A stretch of DNA of 42,133 bases, from positions 1 through 42,133 of the forward strand of contig CAMBFI010000022.1 in the NCBI GenBank assembly GCA_945865935.1, given 5' to 3'. Origin of the DNA: Bordetella parapertussis. GTDB taxonomy: Bacteria; Pseudomonadota; Gammaproteobacteria; Burkholderiales; Burkholderiaceae_B. Positions 10,254 to 18,094 of this stretch are shown here, in pieces (position 1 is the stretch's first letter; every line of letters begins with the position of its first letter). The notes under the pieces were generated by a model, which saw only the letters and a program-made list of their open reading frames with translations, was not told the origin of the DNA and made no database searches. The translations under genes and the position numbers were made by a program.

Positions 10254-10514
10254 TTAAGCCGCACGCAACTGCGTTAATACAGATTTGACTTCTGGCTTAT
10301 CAAGCGCCCCTTCGGGTTCGATGCGCGCCAACAGCAAATCTAACAATTCATTATCACCAAGCTCAAATAATTGAGTGAGCGCACTCACATCAAGGTCAGT
10401 GAGCGTCGTCTCATGTTCATCCAGAAATCGGGTGATGATGAGATCGTTCTCTAACAGGCCACGACGCGCACGCCAACGTAGGCGTGTGCGATCGAGATCT
10501 GTTAGTTTGCTCAT
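10254..10514 (-). CDS. sdhE: Succinate dehydrogenase flavinylation factor SdhE
   Basis: Small soluble assembly factor (86 residues) that promotes covalent attachment of FAD to SdhA. The conserved RGLLENDLI segment, which contains the RGxxE motif, lies near residue 20. The rest is the short helical fold rich in Leu and acidic residues. The start at 10512-10514 (MSKLTDLDRTRLRWRARRG) has AAGG upstream and follows the sdhB stop by 10 nt. A longer in-frame start would reach back over the sdhB stop and adds nothing conserved. Position between sdhB and gltA fits its function. Confidence 0.92.
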   Translation of the reverse strand: MSKLTDLDRTRLRWRARRGLLENDLIITRFLDEHETTLTDLDVSALTQLFELGDNELLDLLLARIEPEGALDKPEVKSVLTQLRAA

Positions 10515-10524
10515 ACTTTTAACC

Positions 10525-11241
10525 TTATACCGTACGGCGGACCAGCATTTCTTTAATCTTGCCAATTGCGCGCGTCGGATTCAAACCTTTCGGGCACACA
10601 TCGACACAGTTCATGATGGTGTGACAACGGAACAAACGGTAAGGATCTTCAAGATTGTCCAGACGCTCGCTGGTTGCATGATCACGCGTATCCGCAATAA
10701 AACGGTACGCCTGCAACAAGCCAGCAGGGCCTACAAACTTGTCAGGGTTCCACCAAAACGAGGGGCACGACGTCGAACAGCACGCGCACAAGATGCACTC
10801 ATAGAGGCCGTCGAGTTCTTCGCGTGCAGCGGGGGTCTGCAGGCGCTCTTTCTCTGGAGGGGCTGTGTCGTTGATCAGGTAAGGACGAATCGAGTGGTAC
10901 TGATTGAAGAAGTGCGTCATATCAACAATCAGGTCACGAATCACTGGCAAGCCTGGCAAGGGACGCAACACAACGGGCTCTTTTAATTCGAGCATATTGG
11001 TCGTACAAGCCAAACCGTTTTTGCCATTGATGTTCATGGCATCTGAGCCACAGACGCCCTCACGACACGAACGACGCAAGGCCAAACTGTCATCCACATC
11101 CATCTTGATACGCATCAGCGCATCAAGCAACATTTTGTCAGTGGGCTGCAGCTCAACCTCGAGCTTTTGCATATAGGGGCGCTCGTCCTTGTCTGGATCG
11201 TAGCGGTAGATTTCAAACTTCACGATGCGTTTGGTGCTCAT
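10525..11241 (-). CDS. sdhB: Succinate dehydrogenase iron-sulfur subunit
   Basis: Electron-transfer subunit of complex II. The 2Fe-2S site is CREGVCGSD...GLAC (C59, C64, and an Asp in place of the third Cys as in E. coli SdhB). The C-terminal ferredoxin-like part has CILCACCSTSCP and CHTIMNCVDVCPKGLNP for the 4Fe-4S and 3Fe-4S clusters. I chose the ATG at 11239-11241 (MSTKRIVKFEIYRYDPD, 238 residues) over a TTG four codons upstream, because GGA lies 7 nt before it. It starts 23 nt after sdhA. Confidence 0.96.
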   Translation of the reverse strand: MSTKRIVKFEIYRYDPDKDERPYMQKLEVELQPTDKMLLDALMRIKMDVDDSLALRRSCREGVCGSDAMNINGKNGLACTTNMLELKEPVVLRPLPGLPVIRDLIVDMTHFFNQYHSIRPYLINDTAPPEKERLQTPAAREELDGLYECILCACCSTSCPSFWWNPDKFVGPAGLLQAYRFIADTRDHATSERLDNLEDPYRLFRCHTIMNCVDVCPKGLNPTRAIGKIKEMLVRRTV

Positions 11242-11264
11242 GATGTGTTCCAAGTGTCCTGATC

Positions 11265-13043
11265 TTAAAATGTGCGCGTCTTGGGAGGGAAGCTATCAAC
11301 GGTCAGAGGCTGCATCTGCACCGGTTTGTAATCCAGGCGATTGCCTTTGGAATACCAAAGCGTGTGCTTGATCCAGTTCTCGTCGTCACGGTTTGGATAG
11401 TCATCCAACGCGTGCGCCCCACGACTTTCAGTACGGGCTGCGGCAGAGTGAATCGTCGAGCGCGCAACTTCGATCATGTTGCTGAGTTCCAGCGCTTCAA
11501 TGCGGGCGGTGTTGAAAACTTTCGACTTGTCTTGGAAAGCAATGTTGTCGACTTTTTCAGCGAGCGCATCAATCTTATCAACACCTTCCTTCAGAGACGC
11601 CATGGTGCGGAACACACCGCAATGCTGCTGCATCGCGTTACGAATTTCGTTACCCACAACCTGAGTGCGCTCACCGGTCGTGCGTGACTCAAGCTTGTTG
11701 ACGCGATCCAAGGAGAAGTCAACCGAAGCTTGTGGCAGCGGTTGATGTGAACGCTGACGTTCCGGATGCGCAGCCACAATGTGATTGCCCGCAGCACGAC
11801 CAAACACGATCAAATCGAGCAAGGAGTTTGTACCCAAACGGTTTGCACCGTGGACCGAAGTGGCCGAGCACTCACCAATCGCATATAGACCATTAACGAT
11901 TTGAGCCTCTTTACCATCCCAAACCGTCACTTGACCGTGGTAATTGCAGGGAATACCACCCATCTGATAGTGAATGGTTGGCACAACAGGGATAGGTTCT
12001 TTCGTTGCGTCGACGTTGGCAAACTTGTGCCCGATTTCAAGAATCGAAGGCAGACGCTTGTTAATGACGTCAGCACCCAAGTGATCAAGCTTCAAGTGCA
12101 CATAAGCACCGTCCGGACCACAGCCACGACCTTCTTTAATTTCTTGGTCCATGCAACGTGAAATAAAGTCACGCGGCGCCAAGTCTTTCAGCGTCGGGGC
12201 GTAGCGCTCCATGAAGCGCTCGCCGTCTTTGTTCAGCAAAATCCCGCCCTCGCCGCGCACGCCCTCAGTAATGAGGACGCCCGCACCCGCAACACCGGTT
12301 GGGTGGAACTGCCAGAACTCCATATCCATCATGGGAATACCAGCGCGAGCGGCCATGCCCATGCCGTCACCGGTATTGATGAAGGCATTGGTCGAGGCTG
12401 CCCAAATACGTCCAGCACCGCCCGTAGCGATCACGGTCGTCTTGGCTTCGAAAATGTAAATTTCACCGGTTTCCATCTCGAGTGCCGTCACACCCAATAC
12501 ATCACCCGCGTCGTTGCGAATCAGGTCCAGCGCCATCCACTCAACGAAAAACTGCGTACGTGAAGCCACGTTACGCTGATAGAGCGTGTGCAGCAAAGCA
12601 TGGCCCGTACGGTCAGCGGCAGCGCAAGCACGTTGCACAGGCTTTTCACCGAAGTTGGCTGTGTGGCCACCGAACGGACGCTGATAGATCGTGCCATCGG
12701 GGTTACGGTCGAAAGGCATACCGAAGTGCTCGAGTTCATACACAGCATTGGGTGCTTCACGACACATGAATTCGATCGCGTCTTGGTCACCTAACCAATC
12801 GGATCCTTTCACTGTGTCATACATGTGCCAGTACCAGTTGTCTTCGCTCATATTGCCAAGCGACGCACCGATACCGCCTTGGGCAGCCACCGTGTGCGAA
12901 CGGGTTGGGAACACTTTAGACAAGACAGCAACAGACAGCCCAGCGTTTGCGAGCTGCAAGGAACAGCGCATACCGGCACCGCCGGCACCCACGACCACCA
13001 CATCAAACTGACGGCGCGGTAAAGAAGATTTGACAGCAGCCAC
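11265..13043 (-). CDS. sdhA: Succinate dehydrogenase flavoprotein subunit
   Basis: Catalytic subunit oxidising succinate to fumarate on the cytoplasmic face of the membrane. At 592 residues it has standard length. The N-terminal dinucleotide motif is VVVGAGGAGMRC, and the covalent FAD site is H50 in RSHTVAAQGG. The substrate-binding region has GVRGEGGILLN, and NRLGTNSLLDLIVFGRAAG lies further on. The start is GTG (13041-13043), 3 nt after the sdhD stop, with GGAG 10 nt upstream. Maturation probably depends on the sdhE product encoded two genes later. Confidence 0.97.
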   Translation of the reverse strand: MAAVKSSLPRRQFDVVVVGAGGAGMRCSLQLANAGLSVAVLSKVFPTRSHTVAAQGGIGASLGNMSEDNWYWHMYDTVKGSDWLGDQDAIEFMCREAPNAVYELEHFGMPFDRNPDGTIYQRPFGGHTANFGEKPVQRACAAADRTGHALLHTLYQRNVASRTQFFVEWMALDLIRNDAGDVLGVTALEMETGEIYIFEAKTTVIATGGAGRIWAASTNAFINTGDGMGMAARAGIPMMDMEFWQFHPTGVAGAGVLITEGVRGEGGILLNKDGERFMERYAPTLKDLAPRDFISRCMDQEIKEGRGCGPDGAYVHLKLDHLGADVINKRLPSILEIGHKFANVDATKEPIPVVPTIHYQMGGIPCNYHGQVTVWDGKEAQIVNGLYAIGECSATSVHGANRLGTNSLLDLIVFGRAAGNHIVAAHPERQRSHQPLPQASVDFSLDRVNKLESRTTGERTQVVGNEIRNAMQQHCGVFRTMASLKEGVDKIDALAEKVDNIAFQDKSKVFNTARIEALELSNMIEVARSTIHSAAARTESRGAHALDDYPNRDDENWIKHTLWYSKGNRLDYKPVQMQPLTVDSFPPKTRTF

Positions 13044-13046
13044 GAC

Positions 13047-13430
13047 TTAATTTCTCCAGAGGATGTGTACGAAGTACACGACCGACCCGACCAACCACAA
13101 AATGGTCAGAACAAGCAAAAGGATACGAAGGCCTACGGGCTTAACGTAGTCCATCCAAATGTCACGCACACCAATCCAAGCATGCCAAGCGAGTGAAATC
13201 ATCGCCAGCGTCGCCAAGATCTGCCCCACCGGAATGAAGAAACAGGTGAACGTAAATAGATTTTTCCAGCCGGCGTGCGTGAAGCCGGTCATCGTCAAGA
13301 CGCCCACGAGGAGCACCAAGGTGTAAACAGCCAAAATAATGGCTGTGACGCGCTGGATGATGAACTCGCTTGTACCGTAGTGCGCGCCAACCACCAGGCG
13401 CTTGGGACCAATTTTTTCAACGGGAACCAT
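13047..13430 (-). CDS. sdhD: Succinate dehydrogenase membrane anchor subunit SdhD
   Basis: Small integral membrane protein of 127 residues with three hydrophobic helices (about 28-48, 60-82 and 100-122). The motif SLAWHAWIGVRDIWMDYVKP contains the histidine expected to bind heme b and the Asp-Tyr pair near the quinone site. It anchors SdhAB to the inner membrane. The start codon overlaps the sdhC stop by one base (TAATG), which implies translational coupling. Confidence 0.93.
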   Translation of the reverse strand: MVPVEKIGPKRLVVGAHYGTSEFIIQRVTAIILAVYTLVLLVGVLTMTGFTHAGWKNLFTFTCFFIPVGQILATLAMISLAWHAWIGVRDIWMDYVKPVGLRILLLVLTILWLVGSVVYFVHILWRN

Positions 13431-13840
13431 TACCAGACTCCGAATAGTTTGAGTGCAAAGACAACAGTCAGCGCAAGACTGACGCCCAACACCAGGCTGG
13501 CGCTTTTGGCGGCCGACTCTTTGTCCACACCAATATGCAGGTCAAGAGCCAGGTAGCGGATGCCCGCACAGAAGTGATGCAGGTAACCCCAAATCAACGC
13601 CAGCAAAATAAGCTTGACCAAAGGAAAGCCCAGCACGGTGGACATTGCCTTGAATCCCGCTTCGGAAGAGAAGCTCATGGCGAACAAGGCGATCAAGCCC
13701 GGCAAGCACAGGAACAAGAGTGCACCACTGATGCGATGCAAAATTGACACTTTGCCAGCAATGGGCAAGCGGTACGCCATCAAATCGGTGATTCCGATAT
13801 TGCGGAACTGAGGACGCGGCTTGGAAGCTGAGTCAGACAT
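13430..13840 (-). CDS. sdhC: Succinate dehydrogenase cytochrome b556 subunit
   Basis: First gene of sdhCDAB-sdhE-gltA. Its 136 residues carry three membrane helices (about 30-52, 70-92 and 113-135). The SdhC signatures are PIAGKVSILHRISGALLFL and YLHHFCAGIRYLALD, the latter including the heme-ligand histidine. The N-terminal SKPRPQFRNIGITDL is typical of betaproteobacterial SdhC. GAGG precedes the ATG. The whole operon points away from the gntR-mdh region, but its promoter lies beside the end of gntR. Confidence 0.93.
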   Translation of the reverse strand: MSDSASKPRPQFRNIGITDLMAYRLPIAGKVSILHRISGALLFLCLPGLIALFAMSFSSEAGFKAMSTVLGFPLVKLILLALIWGYLHHFCAGIRYLALDLHIGVDKESAAKSASLVLGVSLALTVVFALKLFGVW

Positions 13841-13878
13841 AACGACCTCGACGAGAGAACAATTGACTAGGGATAAGC

Positions 13879-13908
13879 ATTCTACTTTTCGCTAAATGCG
13901 AGACTTAA
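13879..13908 (-). promoter_or_regulatory. Possible sdhC promoter
   Basis: In the 92-bp gap between gntR and sdhC the minus strand shows TAGAAT (13879-13884) as a good -10 hexamer. A weak TTAAGT (13903-13908) stands as a -35 with an 18-nt spacer. I did not find the TCTTATATAAGA-type operator here, so sdh may be outside the proposed GntR regulon. Confidence 0.3.
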
Positions 13909-13932
13909 GGACAAATAAACTATAAAACTCTT

Positions 13933-14712
13933 TTAATTCAAACTGTTACGGTAATAATATTGACTGGTCACATAGTGCCCGATGCGTAATTCTACTGGAC
14001 GATTTGCGTAGGTATAAGAAATCCGCTCTACGCAAAGTAAGGGTATTCCCGCCTCTACACCGAGGCATCTTGCAATTTCAATTTCGGCTAGTTCGGCGCG
14101 CAGCTTCTCTTCGGCACGCACCATACTTATTCCGAATTCGGATTCGAACATCCCATAAAGGGGGCCAGAGTACCCATTGAGCAAATCTACGCCCAGACCC
14201 TTGAACAAAGCACCGGGCAAATAGATATCGTCCACAACGGTAGGCGTGCCAGCAAAGGACAGCAGTCTGCGGATCGCAACGACCGGGTCACCTGACTTAA
14301 GTTCTAGTGCACGCGCCATATCAGCGCTTGCCCGGATCCGCTTGCAGTCAAGAACCTTGCTCTCAGCGGGCTGTGGGTCGCCCTCGTTGAGGGCCAGGCG
14401 CAAAAACCTAAAGCGCACGCGGGGCTCCTGATGGGTCGATACGAAGGTGCCCTTGCCCTGCCTGCGCGTCAAGAGGTGTTCTGCTGCGAGCTCATCGACC
14501 GCTTTACGAACCGTCCCTTGGCTGACTTGAAAACGGGAGGCGAGCTCGATCTCGCTGGGAATGGATTCGCCGGGCTTCCATTCCCCTGCGTCGAGCGCCT
14601 GCAACAGCAACGCTTTGATCTGCTGATAGAGGGGACTGAACGCCGCCGCGCTTGGGACCGGTCCCGAGGGGATATTTCGGCCGCGCGCGGGGTCAGACAT
14701 AACGGAAGACAT
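13933..14712 (-). CDS. GntR-family regulator, HutC/UTRA type, candidate TCA-cycle regulator
   Basis: The 259-residue protein has an N-terminal winged helix (about 25-95: FSPLYQQIKALLLQAL, then PSEIELASRFQVSQGTVRKAVDEL and the wing RRQGKGTFV). A UTRA ligand domain (about 110-255) follows, ending SYTYANRPVELRIGHYVTSQYYY. UTRA domains of HutC-type regulators bind small effectors and usually relieve repression. It lies between the sdh operon and mdh. A 20-bp sequence between it and mdh recurs upstream of acnB, so I infer that it controls mdh, acnB and itself. The effector cannot be read from sequence; a TCA-cycle acid is a guess. The ATG at 14712 has no clear ribosome site, and an ATG at 14700 is an alternative. 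Confidence 0.9.
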   Translation of the reverse strand: MSSVMSDPARGRNIPSGPVPSAAAFSPLYQQIKALLLQALDAGEWKPGESIPSEIELASRFQVSQGTVRKAVDELAAEHLLTRRQGKGTFVSTHQEPRVRFRFLRLALNEGDPQPAESKVLDCKRIRASADMARALELKSGDPVVAIRRLLSFAGTPTVVDDIYLPGALFKGLGVDLLNGYSGPLYGMFESEFGISMVRAEEKLRAELAEIEIARCLGVEAGIPLLCVERISYTYANRPVELRIGHYVTSQYYYRNSLN

Positions 14713-14741
14713 AAAAACACATAGCAGTATTGTTGCACAGC

Positions 14742-14757
14742 TGGACTCACAAGTCCA
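14742..14757. promoter_or_regulatory. Inverted repeat TGGACT-N4-AGTCCA overlapping a possible gntR -35
   Basis: A perfect 6-bp inverted repeat with a CACA centre lies 10 bp from the long operator. On the minus strand its centre includes TTGTGA, followed 17 nt later by TACTGC, a plausible but weak promoter for gntR. It may be a second regulator site or an mRNA hairpin. Confidence 0.35.
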
Positions 14758-14767
14758 CTACTCTTGT

Positions 14768-14787
14768 GTCTTATATAAGATATAAGA
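14768..14787. promoter_or_regulatory. Proposed GntR operator, copy 1 (gntR-mdh)
   Basis: GTCTTATATAAGATATAAGA contains the perfect palindrome TCTTATATAAGA and also the wider inverted repeat TCTTATA-N5-TATAAGA. The same 20 bp occurs at 22710-22729 before acnB. It ends 3 bp upstream of the mdh -35 and lies between divergent gntR and mdh, so it could control both. Identity and position are seen; the link to the GntR protein is inferred. Confidence 0.75.
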
Positions 14788-14790
14788 TTA

Positions 14791-14819
14791 TTGACGCTTT
14801 GCACAATTTGCACTAGCAT
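14791..14819 (+). promoter_or_regulatory. mdh promoter
   Basis: TTGACG (14791-14796), a 17-nt spacer and TAGCAT (14814-14819) make a good sigma-70 promoter. The start site would lie about 100 nt before the mdh ATG, leaving a long leader with no feature I can name. Confidence 0.7.
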
Positions 14820-14927
14820 TCGGCTCGGATTTCCGTTGCCTCGCCCCCTACGGTCGCGCGGCAGCAAAAAAGCTAAACTCGCTGTTTACCCATTCCCACA
14901 ATCCTCTCAGTTTTATCGGAGATAGCT

Positions 14928-15917
14928 ATGTCTAAACCCGCCGTGCGTGTTGCGGTTACTGGTGCCGCAGGCCAGATCGGTTACGCCCTCTTATTCCGTA
15001 TCGCTTCGGGTGAAATGCTCGGCAAAGACCAGCCGGTAATTTTGCAGTTGCTCGAGATTCCCGACGAGAAAGCCCAGAAGGCGCTCAAAGGCGTGATGAT
15101 GGAGCTCGACGACTGCGCATTCCCCTTATTGCACGCCATGACCGCGCACAGCGATCCTGTCGAAGCCTTCAAAGATGTCGAAGTAGCCTTATTAGTGGGT
15201 TCGCGCCCACGCGGCCCCGGCATGGAGCGCGCCGACTTGCTGGCCGTCAACGCCGCGATCTTTACGGCTCAAGGCAAAGCACTGAACCAGTCAGCCAAGC
15301 GCAACGTCAAAGTGCTGGTCGTGGGCAACCCCGCTAACACTAACGCCTACATCGCAATGAAGTCGGCACCCGATCTGCCTGCAAAGAACTTCACAGCAAT
15401 GTTGCGCCTCGACCATAACCGCGCACTCTCGCAGCTCGCCACAAAAATGGGCAAGCCGGTAGCAGACATTCAGAAACTCGCCGTGTGGGGCAACCACTCG
15501 CCCACGATGTATGCCGACTACCGCTTTGCGACCATCGGCGGCCAAAGCGTCGAGAAGCTGATTAACGACGCCGCCTGGAATCGCGACGTATTCCTGCCCA
15601 CCGTTGGTAAGCGTGGCGCAGCAATTATCGAAGCACGTGGCCTGTCCTCGGCCGCCTCAGCTGCTAACGCCGCCATCGATCACGTCCGTGATTGGGTGCT
15701 AGGCACGAATGGCAAATGGGTCACGATGGGCGTCGCTTCAGATGGCACCTACGGCATTCCAGAAGGCGTTATGTATGGCGTGCCCGTTACATGCGAAGGC
15801 GGTGAATACCAGCGCGTGAAAGATCTCGCTATTGATACCTTCTCGCGTGAGCGCATGGATCTCACTCTCAAAGAGTTGATCGAAGAGCGTGATGCCGTCG
15901 CGCATCTATTGAAGTAA
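14928..15917 (+). CDS. mdh: Malate dehydrogenase
   Basis: NAD-dependent interconversion of malate and oxaloacetate. The 329-residue protein belongs to the cytosolic-type MDH branch common in betaproteobacteria. The Rossmann motif [18 protein letters not shown] is at residues 8-25. Arginines of the mobile loop are in [15 protein letters not shown]. The catalytic Asp162 is in RLDHNRA and the catalytic His190 in [16 protein letters not shown] ribosome site precedes the ATG. It is transcribed away from gntR under a promoter with the proposed GntR operator just upstream, and a terminator-like hairpin follows. Confidence 0.97.
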   Translation: MSKPAVRVAVTGAAGQIGYALLFRIASGEMLGKDQPVILQLLEIPDEKAQKALKGVMMELDDCAFPLLHAMTAHSDPVEAFKDVEVALLVGSRPRGPGMERADLLAVNAAIFTAQGKALNQSAKRNVKVLVVGNPANTNAYIAMKSAPDLPAKNFTAMLRLDHNRALSQLATKMGKPVADIQKLAVWGNHSPTMYADYRFATIGGQSVEKLINDAAWNRDVFLPTVGKRGAAIIEARGLSSAASAANAAIDHVRDWVLGTNGKWVTMGVASDGTYGIPEGVMYGVPVTCEGGEYQRVKDLAIDTFSRERMDLTLKELIEERDAVAHLLK

Positions 15918-15927
15918 TCGCCTGACC

Positions 15928-15956
15928 AATGGGCCCCTGTGTGGGCCCATTTTTTT
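15928..15956 (+). terminator. Intrinsic terminator between mdh and prpB
   Basis: Stem AATGGGCCC, loop CTGTGT, complementary stem GGGCCCATT, then a T-run. It ends only 22 bp before prpB, where I see no full promoter. It may therefore attenuate rather than fully stop transcription into the prp genes. Confidence 0.85.
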
Positions 15957-15978
15957 AAGATTTGTTCCGGAGACAAAC

Positions 15979-16872
15979 ATGTCAAAATCACTTACAGCAG
16001 GTCAGCGTTTTCGTGAAGCCCTCGCAGCCGAGCAGCCTCTACAAATTATTGGCGCCATTAACGCCAACCACGCCTTGCTGGCTAAAAGAGCGGGCTTCAA
16101 GGCCATTTACTTATCGGGTGGTGGTGTAGCGGCTGGCTCACTGGGTATGCCTGACCTCGGCATCATCTCCTTAGACGACGTACTGACTGACGTACGCCGC
16201 ATCACCGACGTGTGCGACACCCCGTTAATCGTGGACATCGACACAGGCTTCGGTCCCTCAGCCTTCAATATCGCCCGCACAATCAAAGGCCTAACAAAAT
16301 TTGGTGCAGCAGGATGCCACATCGAAGACCAAGTGGGCGCAAAGCGTTGCGGCCATCGTCCAGGTAAAGAAGTTGTGTCGACCGAGGAGATGCGCGACCG
16401 TGTCAAAGCCGCTGTGGATGCACGCACCGACGATAATTTCTACATCATCGCCCGTACCGACGCGATTGCCTCGCATGGCGTAGAAGCCGGCATCGAACGC
16501 GGCTTGGCGTGCATGGAAGCAGGTGCTGACGCCGTCTTTGCAGAAGCCGCCTACGATCTAGAAACATTTGCAAAATTTAAGAAAGCAACAGGTGCCCCAC
16601 TGTTGGCAAACATCACTGAATTTGGCAAGACCCCTCTCTTTTCAGTTGAAGAGCTGAAGTCGGTTGGCGTGAACATGGTTCTGTATCCACTGTCAGCTTT
16701 CCGCGCCATGAACAAAGCCGCTGAGACGGTCTACCAAGCGGTTCGTCGCGACGGACACCAGCGCAATGTGATCGACATCATGCAAACGCGTGACGAGCTT
16801 TACGATCGCATCAATTACCACGCGTTTGAAAGCAGCATCGACACCCTGTTCGCCCAAGGCAAAGCTAAATAA
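15979..16872 (+). CDS. prpB: 2-methylisocitrate lyase
   Basis: Cleaves 2-methylisocitrate to pyruvate and succinate, the last step of the methylcitrate cycle for propionyl-CoA. Its 297 residues form the isocitrate-lyase/PEP-mutase barrel: [16 protein letters not shown], the metal-binding [25 protein letters not shown] with the catalytic Cys in KRCGH, and IIARTDA. The KRCGHR signature and the short length point to PrpB rather than a glyoxylate-shunt isocitrate lyase. A strong GGAG site precedes the ATG. First gene of prpB-prpC-acnD-prpF. Confidence 0.95.
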   Translation: MSKSLTAGQRFREALAAEQPLQIIGAINANHALLAKRAGFKAIYLSGGGVAAGSLGMPDLGIISLDDVLTDVRRITDVCDTPLIVDIDTGFGPSAFNIARTIKGLTKFGAAGCHIEDQVGAKRCGHRPGKEVVSTEEMRDRVKAAVDARTDDNFYIIARTDAIASHGVEAGIERGLACMEAGADAVFAEAAYDLETFAKFKKATGAPLLANITEFGKTPLFSVEELKSVGVNMVLYPLSAFRAMNKAAETVYQAVRRDGHQRNVIDIMQTRDELYDRINYHAFESSIDTLFAQGKAK

Positions 16873-16887
16873 TTTTGTAAGGAATCC

Positions 16888-18093
16888 ATGATGGTCAGCA
16901 AAAAGAAAATCGTCGCAAAGCCTGCGGCAAAAACGACTGAAGCACCTGCAGTTGCTCCAGTGTTCAAACCCAAGAAGTCAGTCGCCTTGTCAGGTGTGAC
17001 TGCCGGCAATACCGCACTGTGCACTGTGGGTCGCAGCGGTAACGATCTGCACTACCGTGGCTACGACATTCTCGATTTCGCAGATACCAGCGAGTTCGAA
17101 GAAATCGCACACTTGCTGATTCACGGCAAGCTTCCTAACAAAGCAGAACTGACTGCCTACAAAGCCAAACTGCGTTCACTGCGCGGCTTGCCTGCACAGC
17201 TGCAAACGGTTCTCGAGTCGCTGCCTGCCGCAAGTCACCCGATGGATGTGATGCGCACTGCGGCATCCACCCTTGGCTGCATCCTGCCTGAGAAAGACGA
17301 CCACAACCATCCCGATGCACGCGATATTGCGGATCGTCTGATGGCAAACCTGGGTTCTGCCCTCCTCTACTGGTATCACTACAGCCATAACGGCCGCGTG
17401 ATCGATGTGCAAACAGACGACGATTCCATCGGCGCGCATTTCTTGCATCTTCTTCATGGCACGAAGCCAAACGAAGATTGGGTCCGCGCCATGCACACGT
17501 CGTTGATTTTGTACGCGGAGCATGAGTTCAACGCATCAACCTTCACCTGCCGCGTGATCGCAGGTACAGGCTCCGATATGTACTCGGCCATATCTGGCGG
17601 CATCGGCGCGCTGCGCGGGCCCAAGCACGGCGGCGCAAACGAAGTCGCGTTCGAAGTTCAAAAACGCTACGAGACACCCAACGAAGCCGAAGCAGATATC
17701 CGCGCACGCGTCGAAAACAAAGAAGTGGTGATTGGCTTTGGCCATCCCGTGTATACGCTCTCGGATCCACGCAACAAGGTCATCAAAGACGTTGCGCTGC
17801 GCTTGTCCAAGAAAGCCGGTACCACCAAAATGTACGACATCGCGGATCGCCTCGAAGCTGTGATGTGGGACGCCAAGAAAATGTTTGCGAACCTCGACTG
17901 GTTCTCTGCCGTGTCGTATCACATGATGGGCGTACCAACTGCGATGTTCACCCCGTTGTTTGTGATTGCGCGCACTGCGGGTTGGTCCGCACATATTATC
18001 GAACAGCGTATCGACAACAAGATCATTCGCCCGGCTGCAAACTACGTCGGACCCGATGATCAAAAATTTGTACCACTCGCCAAACGTCGCTGA
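16888..18093 (+). CDS. prpC: 2-methylcitrate synthase
   Basis: Condenses propionyl-CoA with oxaloacetate. The 401 residues have citrate-synthase-fold motifs [35 protein letters not shown] and [14 protein letters not shown]. The GFGHPVY form is typical of methylcitrate synthases, whereas gltA in this window has GFGHRVY. The protein lacks the N-terminal domain of GltA and carries instead a Lys/Ala/Pro-rich, probably disordered leader of about 30 residues. Two adjacent ATGs occur (16888 and 16891); the second has better spacing to AAGGA. Only 1 nt separates its stop from acnD. Confidence 0.94.
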   Translation: MMVSKKKIVAKPAAKTTEAPAVAPVFKPKKSVALSGVTAGNTALCTVGRSGNDLHYRGYDILDFADTSEFEEIAHLLIHGKLPNKAELTAYKAKLRSLRGLPAQLQTVLESLPAASHPMDVMRTAASTLGCILPEKDDHNHPDARDIADRLMANLGSALLYWYHYSHNGRVIDVQTDDDSIGAHFLHLLHGTKPNEDWVRAMHTSLILYAEHEFNASTFTCRVIAGTGSDMYSAISGGIGALRGPKHGGANEVAFEVQKRYETPNEAEADIRARVENKEVVIGFGHPVYTLSDPRNKVIKDVALRLSKKAGTTKMYDIADRLEAVMWDAKKMFANLDWFSAVSYHMMGVPTAMFTPLFVIARTAGWSAHIIEQRIDNKIIRPAANYVGPDDQKFVPLAKRR

Positions 18094-18094
18094 T

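Noticed and set aside
10525-11241. Missing cysteine in the SdhB 2Fe-2S site
   Set aside because: The Asp in CREGVCGSD is the normal ligand in the E. coli-type SdhB, so it is not a defect.
16888-18093. Second citrate synthase
   Set aside because: The GFGHPVY motif, short length and location between prpB and acnD identify it as 2-methylcitrate synthase rather than a duplicate gltA.
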